This document shows positions 37,193 through 45,160 of a stretch of 64,000 bases of DNA, piece after piece; the first letter of the stretch is position 1, and the number at the start of each line of letters is the position of its first letter. The position numbers were made by a program, and so were the translations under genes. Source of the DNA: Companilactobacillus ginsenosidimutans (GTDB taxonomy: Bacteria; Bacillota; Bacilli; Lactobacillales; Lactobacillaceae); assembly GCF_001050475.1 (NCBI RefSeq), contig NZ_CP012034.1, positions 310,001 through 374,000 on the forward strand. Reading direction: 5' to 3'. The notes under the pieces were generated by a model. The model worked only from the letters and a program-made list of their open reading frames with translations. It did no database searches and was not told the DNA's origin.

Positions 37193-37939
37193 TTGCAATT
37201 TATTAATAATACCTTTTTTGGAATTCTGGTATCGATAGTTGTATATCTTATTGGTGTTTTTCTATTTAGGAAGACAAAGGGGTTCTTCTTATTTCAACCA
37301 CTCTTCGTTGGAATGGTGCTTGGGATATTTATCCTATGGACAATTCAACATTTAACTGGTGAGTCTGCACAGACAGTGTACGAGGCATATTGGAACGGAG
37401 GAAAAGGAAATTCCATTGGCGCCAACTTTTTGTTTTGGATGTTAGGACCAGCCACGATTGCTTTTGCCGTTCCATTATATAAGAGAAATGATCTGGTAAA
37501 AAAATATTGGGTCGAGATATTACTTTCATTAATCGTCGGTCTATTCATTTCGTTTGGAATTATTTATCTAGCTAGTAAAGCTCTTGGTTTGCCAAATCGG
37601 GTAATCAGTTCGTTATTGCCAACTGCTGCAACTACAGCAATAGCAATGCCACTTGCACAAGGTATTGGTGGAGAACCCGCAATTACTGCCATGACTTGTA
37701 TTTTGAACGCAGTTATTATTTTGGCAATCGGAGATCAACTAGTGAAGTGGTTTAAGCTCGACAAAGATCCAATTGGTGTTGGTTTAGGGCTCGGTACCTC
37801 TGGAAAAACAGTTGGATCTGCAAAAGCAGTTGAGCTTGGATCTATCCAAGGTGCAATGGCATCGATATCCTTGGTAGTCATTGGCGTAGTAACTGATTTA
37901 GTTGTTCCAATATTTGCCAAATGGGTTGGCTTAGTTTAA
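37193..37939 (+). CDS. lrgB: LrgB/PftB family membrane protein
   Basis: Polytopic membrane protein (248 residues, about seven hydrophobic segments) and obligate partner of LrgA. The family blocks LPTAATTAIAMPLAQGIGGEPAITAMTCI and GLGLGTSGKTVGSAKAVELG are complete. The start is TTG at 37193 with AGGTGG six bases upstream, one base after the lrgA stop, so the two are translationally coupled. Function as in lrgA: probable pyruvate uptake or exchange; an older alternative is modulation of murein hydrolase activity. Confidence 0.9.
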   Translation: MQFINNTFFGILVSIVVYLIGVFLFRKTKGFFLFQPLFVGMVLGIFILWTIQHLTGESAQTVYEAYWNGGKGNSIGANFLFWMLGPATIAFAVPLYKRNDLVKKYWVEILLSLIVGLFISFGIIYLASKALGLPNRVISSLLPTAATTAIAMPLAQGIGGEPAITAMTCILNAVIILAIGDQLVKWFKLDKDPIGVGLGLGTSGKTVGSAKAVELGSIQGAMASISLVVIGVVTDLVVPIFAKWVGLV

Positions 37940-37993
37940 GAAACCTATTATTATGTAAGTGTATTCAAAATTTGATTTTATGGAGGATTTAAA

Positions 37994-38989
37994 ATGAAAC
38001 TTATCGATTACGGTGTTAGAGAAGACGAAAGACCATACATTGAAGAATGGTCTAAAGAAAACAATGTTGAAGTTAAAATCGTATCAGATTTATTGAACCC
38101 TGAAACCATAGAACAAGCTAAAGGATTTGACGGTGTTGTTGCTTATCAACAATTACCTTATGAACCAGGAATTTTCGACAAGATGAACGAGTTTGGAATC
38201 CATGTCTTGTCATTAAGAAACGTTGGTGTCGATAACGTACCGTTTGACGCATTGAAGAAAAACGATATCAAGTTGACCAATGTTCCAAGTTATTCACCAA
38301 CAGCAATTGCTGAGTACTCAGTTACTGGACTTATGATTTTATTAAGAAGTATGAAGTCGATGATTAGAAAAGTTGATCAACACAATTTCTTGTGGGCACC
38401 AGATATTGGTCGTGAACTCAATGAATTGACAGTTGGTGTAGCAGGTACAGGAAGAATTGGCCAAGCTGCTATTAAGATTTATCAAGGATTTGGCGCAAAG
38501 GTTATCGCTTTTGATAAGTACCACAACGACAATATTGAAAAACAAGGTTTATATGTGGATACATTAGACCAGCTTCTTAAAGAATCAGATGTAGTTACTT
38601 TGCATTTACCAAGTTTGGGTAAGGGCAATACAGTTATCAATAAGGATTCCATCGCTGGAATGAAAGATGGAGCAATTGTAGTCAATACTGGACGTGGTGA
38701 TTTGATCAATACACAAGATTTATATGATGCAGTTGTTTCTGAAAAATTATCAGGAGCCGTGCTTGATGTTTATGAAAATGAGGTAGGCATTTTCAATTCA
38801 GATCGAAGTGGAGAAGTGCTTCAAGATAAATTATTAAGTGATATGATTCACAATCCTAAGATTATTGTTTCTCCTCATATTGCTTTTTACACAACTACTG
38901 CCGTAAAGAATATGGCAACTATTTCACTTGATTCAATGGTCGATGAATTGAACAATGGAAAATCTGATAACGAAATTGATTTGAATTAA
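37994..38989 (+). CDS. ldhD: D-lactate dehydrogenase (D-2-hydroxyacid dehydrogenase family)
   Basis: NAD-dependent enzyme reducing pyruvate to D-lactate. The Rossmann motif is VGVAGTGRIGQAA near residue 147. The catalytic triad lies in NTGRGDLI (Arg), DVYENEVGIFN (Glu) and SPHIAFYTTTAV (His). The YENEVGIFN block is typical of lactobacillar D-LDH; D-hydroxyisocaproate dehydrogenases differ here. Length 331 residues. GGAGGA precedes the ATG. Its neighbours (putative pyruvate carrier before, pyruvate dehydrogenase after) fit pyruvate as substrate. Confidence 0.85.
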   Translation: MKLIDYGVREDERPYIEEWSKENNVEVKIVSDLLNPETIEQAKGFDGVVAYQQLPYEPGIFDKMNEFGIHVLSLRNVGVDNVPFDALKKNDIKLTNVPSYSPTAIAEYSVTGLMILLRSMKSMIRKVDQHNFLWAPDIGRELNELTVGVAGTGRIGQAAIKIYQGFGAKVIAFDKYHNDNIEKQGLYVDTLDQLLKESDVVTLHLPSLGKGNTVINKDSIAGMKDGAIVVNTGRGDLINTQDLYDAVVSEKLSGAVLDVYENEVGIFNSDRSGEVLQDKLLSDMIHNPKIIVSPHIAFYTTTAVKNMATISLDSMVDELNNGKSDNEIDLN

Positions 38990-39017
38990 TTATTGAAAAT
39001 TTGTTACTGAAAAAATC

Positions 39018-39045
39018 TTGTGTTTTCGTTTAACAATGATAAACT
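39018..39045 (+). promoter_or_regulatory. Promoter of pdhABCD
   Basis: TTGTGT (39018-39023) and TAAACT (39040-39045) with 16-base spacing; TGA directly before the -10 makes it an extended -10 element. The start codon of pdhA is 66 bases downstream. Confidence 0.5.
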
Positions 39046-39056
39046 AGAGTTATTGA

Positions 39057-39084
39057 AAACCCTTACAGAAATTCGTAAGAGTTT
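39057..39084 (+). promoter_or_regulatory. Hairpin in the pdhA leader
   Basis: AAAC-C-CTTAC (39057-39066) pairs with GTAAG-A-GTTT (39075-39084), nine of ten positions, with an eight-base loop, followed after GAGC by T5. It resembles a weak terminator or an mRNA-stabilising 5' hairpin. Confidence 0.45.
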
Positions 39085-39111
39085 GAGCTTTTTATGGAAG
39101 GAATGTGAATA

Positions 39112-40218
39112 ATGGCAAATAAATCAGTTGTTGATTTTGAAGCAATTAAGAAAGACTTGGCAGATTTGCCTAAGCCAATTCAGGTTTTGGATGAAAATTC
39201 AAATGTAGTGGATCAAGAAACATTTGATTCATTCTCTGATGATGACTTAGTTGAGTTTATGAAGAAAATGGTTTGGGAACGTGCTTTGCACGAACAAACA
39301 ATGAACTTCTCTCGTCAAGGACGTATGGGATTCTATGCACCTACTGAAGGTGAAGAAGCATCAGAAATGGGTACTGTTTTAGCAATGAAGAAACAAGATT
39401 ACCTACTTCCTGCTTATCGTGATGTTCCACAACTCATTCAACATGGTGCCACAGTTACTGAAGCGTATCTATGGTCAAGAGGACATGTTCTGGGTAATGA
39501 ATACGAAGCTAATTCAATGATGCCACAAATCATCATTGGTGCTGCTTATGACGAAGCAGCAGGTGTTGGTCTTGGTATTAAGAAGAACAAAGAAGAAGAC
39601 ACAATTGCATTTACATACACAGGTGATGGTGGTACTTCTCAAGGTGATAGTTATGAAGGAATGAACTTTGCTGGGGCTTTCCAAACACCAACATTGTTCA
39701 TCGTTCAAAATAACGGATTCGCTATTTCAACTCCAAGAGCTAAACAAACTGCAGCTCCATCATTAGCACAAAAAGCTGTTGCCGCTGGTATTCCTAGTGT
39801 CCAAGTTGACGGTATGGATATCCTAGCATGTTATACAGTTGCTAAAGCAGCCCGTGATTATATGGTAGCCGGAAATGGTCCTGTAATGATTGAAACACTT
39901 ACATATCGTTATGGTGCTCACTCAAGTGCCGGTGATGATCCTAAACGTTACAGAACAGAAGACGAAGTTAAACCTTGGCATGAAAAGGACCCACTCATTC
40001 GTTTGAGAAAAGTTCTTGAAGACAAGGGACTTTGGTCAGATGAACAAGAAGAAAAACTTGTTGATGAATATAAAGCATCATTTAAAGATGCAATCAAGGA
40101 AGCCGATGAAGCTCCTAAAGACAAAGTTTCTGATATGTTGAAACGTACTTTTGAAATACCAACTCCAGAAATGAGAAAAGAAATTGAAAAATTCGAAGCA
40201 AAGGAGTCGAACGAATAA
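39112..40218 (+). CDS. pdhA: Pyruvate dehydrogenase E1 component, alpha subunit
   Basis: Thiamine-diphosphate-dependent decarboxylase half of E1. The ThDP motif begins TGDGGTSQGDSYEG near residue 170 and ends with QNNGFAIS. ETLTYRYGAHSSAGDDP carries the phosphorylation-loop region common to E1-alpha. Length 368 residues. The operon pdhABCD converts pyruvate to acetyl-CoA, CO2 and NADH. Thiamine uptake by ThiT (7.3 kb) supplies the cofactor. The stop overlaps the pdhB start (TAATG). Confidence 0.96.
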   Translation: MANKSVVDFEAIKKDLADLPKPIQVLDENSNVVDQETFDSFSDDDLVEFMKKMVWERALHEQTMNFSRQGRMGFYAPTEGEEASEMGTVLAMKKQDYLLPAYRDVPQLIQHGATVTEAYLWSRGHVLGNEYEANSMMPQIIIGAAYDEAAGVGLGIKKNKEEDTIAFTYTGDGGTSQGDSYEGMNFAGAFQTPTLFIVQNNGFAISTPRAKQTAAPSLAQKAVAAGIPSVQVDGMDILACYTVAKAARDYMVAGNGPVMIETLTYRYGAHSSAGDDPKRYRTEDEVKPWHEKDPLIRLRKVLEDKGLWSDEQEEKLVDEYKASFKDAIKEADEAPKDKVSDMLKRTFEIPTPEMRKEIEKFEAKESNE

Positions 40219-41195
40219 TGTCAAAGAAAACCTATATTCAAGCAATCACTGACGCTTTGGATATCCTACTAGAAGATGATCCAAAGACATTGATCTTCGG
40301 TGAAGATGTTGGTAAAAATGGTGGTGTATTTAGAACCACTCAAGGTTTGCAAGACAAATATGGTGAAGACCGTGTCTTCGATACTCCTTTAGCTGAATCA
40401 GGAATTTTAGGATTAGCAACAGGTCTTGGACTAAAAGGTTTCCGTCCAATTCCAGAAATCCAATTCATGGGATTCTCCTTTGAAGCAATTGATCAAATTG
40501 TTGGTCAACAAGCCAGAATGCGTTTCCGTTTCAATGGTAAACAAATTTCACCAGTAACAATCCGTACACCTTATGGTGGTGGTACACATACTGCTGAAAT
40601 GCACGCTGATAACCTTGAAAACTACTTTACAGGTGCTCCTGGTTTACGTGTTGTTATGCCAAGTAATCCATATGATGCTAAGGGACTATTGATTTCATCA
40701 GTTGAAAACAATGATCCAGTCCTATTTATGGAAAACTTGAAGTTATACCGTTCAATGAAAGACGATATTCCTGATGGTAAATATACTGTTCCTTTGGACA
40801 AAGCAAACGTTGTTCGTGAAGGTACAGATATCACATTGGTAGCTTATGGTGCTGAAGTAAATGAAGCTAAAAAAGCTGCCGATACTCTTGCAGAAAATAA
40901 TATTTCAGCAGAAGTTATCGATCTTAGAACTGTTTCACCAATCGATACAGAAACAATCTTCAAATCATTAGAGAAAACACACAAAGTAGTTGTCGTACAA
41001 GAAGCCCAAAAGATGGCTGGTGTCGGTGCACAAGTTGCATCAGCAATTGCTGAAGATGCCATTCTTTCTCTTAATGCACCAATTGGTAGAGTCGCTGCTC
41101 CAAATAGTGTCTATCCATTTGCTCAAGGTGAAGATTACTGGATTCCTGGTGCAGATGAAATTGTTGAAAAAGCTAACGAGATTCTAAACTACTAA
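40218..41195 (+). CDS. pdhB: Pyruvate dehydrogenase E1 component, beta subunit
   Basis: Second half of the E1 heterotetramer. The N-terminal FGEDVGKNGGVFRTTQGLQDKYG, TPLAESGILGLATGLG and RTPYGGGTHTAEMHADNLE blocks form the ThDP pyrimidine-binding domain. The transketolase C-terminal domain follows (DLRTVSPIDTETI, VVQEAQKMAGVGAQV). Length 325 residues. It overlaps pdhA by one base and is 32 bases before pdhC. Confidence 0.97.
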   Translation: MSKKTYIQAITDALDILLEDDPKTLIFGEDVGKNGGVFRTTQGLQDKYGEDRVFDTPLAESGILGLATGLGLKGFRPIPEIQFMGFSFEAIDQIVGQQARMRFRFNGKQISPVTIRTPYGGGTHTAEMHADNLENYFTGAPGLRVVMPSNPYDAKGLLISSVENNDPVLFMENLKLYRSMKDDIPDGKYTVPLDKANVVREGTDITLVAYGAEVNEAKKAADTLAENNISAEVIDLRTVSPIDTETIFKSLEKTHKVVVVQEAQKMAGVGAQVASAIAEDAILSLNAPIGRVAAPNSVYPFAQGEDYWIPGADEIVEKANEILNY

Positions 41196-41227
41196 TTATT
41201 TAAGCATGGAAGGGAAGGTTTCAAACA

Positions 41228-42517
41228 ATGGCCTTTAAATTTAAATTACCTGAATTAGGTGAAGGAATGGCCGAAGGTGAAGTTGCTAGCTGGCTTGTTA
41301 AAGAGGGAGATACAGTTAAAGAAGATGATTCTTTAGTTGAAATCCAAAATGATAAATCAGTTGAGGAACTACCTTCACCAGTTTCTGGTACCGTAAAACA
41401 AATCGTAGCCCAAGAGGGAGATACTGTTGAAATTGGAGACACATTAATTATTATTGATGATGGCTCTGCTGATACAGGTGACGATGAGGAACCAGCAGCT
41501 AAAGAAGAAGCTGCTCCTGCTGCAGATGAAAAAGCTGCACCAGCCGCAGAAAAAGCCGCAGCTCCTGCTGCACCCGCAGCCGAAGCAACTGGCTCAGCAA
41601 ACGCTAATTACTTAGCAATGCCATCAGTACGTCAATATGCTCGTGACCAAGGTGTTGATTTATCAACAGTTACACCTTCTGGTAAACATGGACAAATTAC
41701 AAATGCTGATGTTGACGCTGCCAAGAGTGGCGCACCTGCTGCTGGCTCAAGTGCCAAAGCTGCACCTGCAGCTGCTGCAGCACCAATTCAACCATATACT
41801 TCAGCTGCTCCAGAACTTGAAACTCGTGAAAAGATGTCAATGACTAGAAAAGCTATTGCTAAGGCAATGCTTAACAGTAAACACACAGCACCTCACGTTA
41901 CAAGTTTTGATGACGTTGAAGTTTCAGCTTTGATGGCAAACCGTAAGAAGTACAAGCAAATTGCTGCTGATCAAGATATTCACCTTACATTCTTGCCATA
42001 CATTGTTAAGGCATTAGTTGCTGTAATGAAAGCATATCCTGAATTGAATGCATCAATCGATGATTCAACTGACGAAATTGTTTACAAACATTACTACAAC
42101 GTTGGTATTGCTACAAATACTGAACATGGACTATACGTTCCAAATATTAAGAACGTTGACTCAAAAGGTATGTTCCAAATTGCTAAGGAAATCACAGAGA
42201 ACTCACAAGCTGCCTATGACAACAAAGTAAGCTCAGACATGATGACTGGCGGTTCAATTACAATCAGTAACGTTGGTTCAATCGGTGGTGGCTGGTTTAC
42301 TCCAGTTATCAACTACCCTGAAGTTGCTATTTTAGGTGTTGGTAAGATTGCTAATGAACCATATGTTGACGAGGAAGGCAACATTCAAGTTGGTAAGATG
42401 CTTAAATTGTCACTAAGTTATGATCACAGACTTATTGATGGTGCTTTGGCACAAAATGCATTGAACTTGTTGAAGAAACTTCTACATGATCCTGATATGT
42501 TGTTAATGGAGGGCTAG
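41228..42517 (+). CDS. pdhC: Dihydrolipoamide acetyltransferase (PDH E2)
   Basis: Core of the PDH complex. There is one lipoyl domain (residues 1-78) with the lipoylated lysine at K43 in QNDKSVEE. An Ala/Pro/Glu-rich flexible linker runs to about 125. The E1/E3-binding domain (MPSVRQYARDQGVDLSTV) is followed by a second Ala-rich linker. The catalytic domain carries HRLIDGALAQN, with the active-site His and Asp. Length 429 residues. The single lipoyl domain agrees with other Gram-positive E2 proteins. Confidence 0.96.
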   Translation: MAFKFKLPELGEGMAEGEVASWLVKEGDTVKEDDSLVEIQNDKSVEELPSPVSGTVKQIVAQEGDTVEIGDTLIIIDDGSADTGDDEEPAAKEEAAPAADEKAAPAAEKAAAPAAPAAEATGSANANYLAMPSVRQYARDQGVDLSTVTPSGKHGQITNADVDAAKSGAPAAGSSAKAAPAAAAAPIQPYTSAAPELETREKMSMTRKAIAKAMLNSKHTAPHVTSFDDVEVSALMANRKKYKQIAADQDIHLTFLPYIVKALVAVMKAYPELNASIDDSTDEIVYKHYYNVGIATNTEHGLYVPNIKNVDSKGMFQIAKEITENSQAAYDNKVSSDMMTGGSITISNVGSIGGGWFTPVINYPEVAILGVGKIANEPYVDEEGNIQVGKMLKLSLSYDHRLIDGALAQNALNLLKKLLHDPDMLLMEG

Positions 42518-42524
42518 TAAGAAA

Positions 42525-43952
42525 ATGGCAGAGAATGTTATAGAAAAAGACACAGTTATTATTGGTTCAGGTCCTGGTGGATATGTTGCAGCTATCCGTG
42601 CTGCTGAATATGGCCAATCAGTTACAGTTATTGAAAAATCAGATACAGTCGGTGGTGTATGTCTAAATGTTGGATGTGTTCCTTCAAAGGCACTTATTGC
42701 TGCTGGTAACAGATTAAAACAAGACCGTGACTCATCAGTTTATGGAATTACTACAACTGGTGCTGAAATTGATTTTGCAAAAACACAAGAATGGAAGAAA
42801 ACTAAAGTTGTTGACCGTATGACAAATGGTGTCAACATGCTTCTTAAGAAACACAAAGTTGAAATTATCAACGGTGAAGCATACCTAGACAGTGACACAC
42901 AACTACGTGTTATGCCTAGTGGCCCACGTCAATTTATGGATAACGGTGGTGGCCAAACTATCAAATTTAAGAATTTGATTTTAGCTACTGGTAGTCGTCC
43001 TGTTGAAATTAGAGGATTCAAGTTTAACAAACGTATTATCGATTCAACTGGTGGTTTAAACTTACCAGAAATTCCTAAGGAATTTGTTGTTATCGGTGGT
43101 GGATACGTTGGTTCTGAATTAGCTGGTGCTTATGCAGATCTTGGCGCACACGTTACTATTCTTGAAGGTACTGGACAAATTATCCCTAACTTCGAAAAAG
43201 ATATGGTTTCAATCGTTAAGAAGAGTCTTGAGGCTAAGGGTGTAACAATTATTACCAATGCTATGGCCAAAAAGGCTGATGAAACTGATAACGATGTTAC
43301 CGTTACTTATGAAGTTGATGGTAAAGAAGCAACTGTTAAGGCAGATTACTGCATGGTTACAGTTGGACGTCGTCCAAATACTGACAACTTTGGTCTTGAA
43401 ATGACAAATGTTAAGACAACTGATCGTGGACTTATTGAAGTTGACGAACAAGGTCGCACATCTGTTCCAAACATCTATGCTGTTGGTGATATTGTTCCTG
43501 GCCCAGCTTTAGCTCACAAGGCATTCTTTGAAGCTAAAGTAGCAGCTGGAGCAATCTCTGGTAAGAACACTGCTAATGACTTTATCGGCGTTCCTGCAGT
43601 TTGTTTCACAGACCCTGAACTTGCAAGTGTTGGTCTTACAAAAGATCAAGCTAAAGACAAAGGAATCGAAACAAACGTTGCTAAGTTCCCATTTGCTGGT
43701 AATGCGCGTGCTGTTTCATTGGATGAAGCTGAAGGATTTGTAAGATTAGTTTCAGACAAAAAGACAGGTACACTTATTGGTGGTCAGATTGTCGGACCTG
43801 GTGCTAGTGAATTAGTTTCTGAATTAAGTTTGGCAATTAATTGTCAACTAAATGCAGAAGATCTTGCATTAACAATTCACCCACACCCAACATTAGGTGA
43901 ACCAGTACAAGAAGCTGCAGATATCCTTATTGGTTATCCAACACATCTTTAA
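42525..43952 (+). CDS. pdhD: Dihydrolipoamide dehydrogenase (PDH E3)
   Basis: Flavoprotein that reoxidises dihydrolipoamide with NAD. FAD motif GSGPGGYVAAIRA lies at residues 14-26. The redox-active cysteines are C46 and C51 in GGVCLNVGCVPSK. The NAD motif is VIGGGYVGSELAGAYADLG. The C-terminal HPHPTLGE supplies the catalytic histidine. Length 475 residues. It starts seven bases after pdhC and ends the operon before a palindromic terminator. Confidence 0.97.
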   Translation: MAENVIEKDTVIIGSGPGGYVAAIRAAEYGQSVTVIEKSDTVGGVCLNVGCVPSKALIAAGNRLKQDRDSSVYGITTTGAEIDFAKTQEWKKTKVVDRMTNGVNMLLKKHKVEIINGEAYLDSDTQLRVMPSGPRQFMDNGGGQTIKFKNLILATGSRPVEIRGFKFNKRIIDSTGGLNLPEIPKEFVVIGGGYVGSELAGAYADLGAHVTILEGTGQIIPNFEKDMVSIVKKSLEAKGVTIITNAMAKKADETDNDVTVTYEVDGKEATVKADYCMVTVGRRPNTDNFGLEMTNVKTTDRGLIEVDEQGRTSVPNIYAVGDIVPGPALAHKAFFEAKVAAGAISGKNTANDFIGVPAVCFTDPELASVGLTKDQAKDKGIETNVAKFPFAGNARAVSLDEAEGFVRLVSDKKTGTLIGGQIVGPGASELVSELSLAINCQLNAEDLALTIHPHPTLGEPVQEAADILIGYPTHL

Positions 43953-43960
43953 AATTTATC

Positions 43961-43989
43961 AAAAGCGATGCAATTGCATCGCTTTTTTT
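43961..43989 (+). terminator. Terminator of pdhABCD
   Basis: A perfect 13+13 palindrome (43961-43973 with 43974-43986, core GCGATGCAA) followed by T7. The A4 on the left would also allow function on the other strand. Confidence 0.9.
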
Positions 43990-44027
43990 GTATAGTTAAA
44001 GAGTAAAAAGAATGGGGGATTTTGACA

Positions 44028-44333
44028 ATGCGAGAGAATTACAGTTATCCACTTGATCCGGAATGGTCAGATGATGACATCGTTGGAGTTATTTCTTTGT
44101 ACAATGCAGTTGAATCAGTTTATGAGTCAGGTATTTCAAAAGAAAAATTCATGCAAAAGTATCGCGCATTTTGCCAAGTTGTTCCAACTAAAATGGAGCA
44201 ACGTAAATTCGATAAGGAATTTCAATTAGAATCAGGATATTCAATTTATCAGGCATTTAAACAAAGTCAGTCCACACCAAGTAACGGGAAAGTAAGGCTT
44301 CATTATGAAAGAAACAAGTCAAGAAATAGATAG
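44028..44333 (+). CDS. UPF0223 family protein
   Basis: A 101-residue acidic, helical, soluble protein. PLDPEWSDDDIVGVISLYNAVESVYE and the following FMQKYRAFCQVVPTKMEQRKFDKEF match the UPF0223 (YktA) family of Firmicutes. No function is established. ATG 44028 has GGGGGA eight bases upstream; a TTG two codons earlier is less suitable. Its last 29 bases overlap the start of the inositol-monophosphatase-family gene, so the two are co-translated. Confidence 0.85.
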   Translation: MRENYSYPLDPEWSDDDIVGVISLYNAVESVYESGISKEKFMQKYRAFCQVVPTKMEQRKFDKEFQLESGYSIYQAFKQSQSTPSNGKVRLHYERNKSRNR

Positions 44334-45087
44334 ATTTTTAGTAGAACTATTAACTAATGTTGGGAAAAATCTTGAACAAGATGTAACTAAAACTAAGGAT
44401 GTCGACACAAAATCAGGTCCCAATGATTTAGTGACAAATTTCGATAAGTCAACCGAACGAAACATTGTTGGCATTATCAAACAAAACTACCCAGATGCAA
44501 CCATTGTTAGTGAAGAGGGCTTTGGTGATGTGGTTAATTCAATGGCTGGACTTGTGTTTTTTGTTGATCCTATTGATGGAACCATGAATTTTGTTAAGTG
44601 TCATGACAGCTTTGCCTCAATGGTTGGAGTTTACCTGGATGGGAAACCTTTAGTTGGTGCAATCATTAATGTTATGGAACACCGAATTTATCATGGTGGT
44701 CCTGATCTGGGAGTATTTGAAAATAATCATCAATTGGCCCAACCAATAAATTCAACATTAAAAGAGGGCTTAGTAATCATTAGTGGCCCAATGGTTTTAA
44801 AAAATTATTTAAATACTCAAGAAGTCGTCCACAAGAGCAGTGGACTAAGAGTACTAGGTTGTGCCGGCATTGTGTTTGAACATCTCCTGAAAGGCAAGGA
44901 AGTGCTTTATATGTCATATTTAAAACCCTGGGATCTCGCAGCAGGCCGTGTACTTTGTGAAACACTTGGCTTAAGTGTTGTAGGAGTTGACGGGGAGCCC
45001 GTTGATATGCTAAAATCACAAGTCGTAATAGCTGGTACTCAGAAAGTTGTTTCTGAAGTACTAGAGACAGTTAAAAACTCTAAATAA
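44305..45087 (+). CDS. Inositol monophosphatase family protein
   Basis: Mg-dependent, Li-sensitive sugar/inositol phosphatase fold. The motifs are VSEEGFGD (metal glutamate), FVDPIDGTMNFV (core DPIDGT) and the C-terminal KPWDLAAGRVLCETLGL. Length 260 residues. The family also contains fructose-bisphosphatases and PAP phosphatases, so the substrate cannot be told. Pairing with a UPF0223 gene is common in Firmicutes. It overlaps that gene by 29 bases and ends at a hairpin terminator. Confidence 0.9.
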   Translation: MKETSQEIDRFLVELLTNVGKNLEQDVTKTKDVDTKSGPNDLVTNFDKSTERNIVGIIKQNYPDATIVSEEGFGDVVNSMAGLVFFVDPIDGTMNFVKCHDSFASMVGVYLDGKPLVGAIINVMEHRIYHGGPDLGVFENNHQLAQPINSTLKEGLVIISGPMVLKNYLNTQEVVHKSSGLRVLGCAGIVFEHLLKGKEVLYMSYLKPWDLAAGRVLCETLGLSVVGVDGEPVDMLKSQVVIAGTQKVVSEVLETVKNSK

Positions 45088-45114
45088 ACTGTGAATTACA
45101 ATCACAGTTTTTTT
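45086..45114 (+). terminator. Terminator after the inositol-monophosphatase-family gene
   Basis: AAACTGTGA (45086-45094) pairs with TCACAGTTT (45102-45110), with T's to 45114. The 5' arm overlaps the stop codon. Confidence 0.85.
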
Positions 45115-45160
45115 AATGCAAGAGATTGTTCATTGATGTTATATGGAAGGAAGAAGTAAC

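Noticed and set aside
41500..41800. Repetitive GCT/GCA-rich DNA, possibly a microsatellite or foreign segment.
   Set aside because: It encodes the normal Ala/Pro linkers between lipoyl, binding and catalytic domains of the PDH E2 protein.
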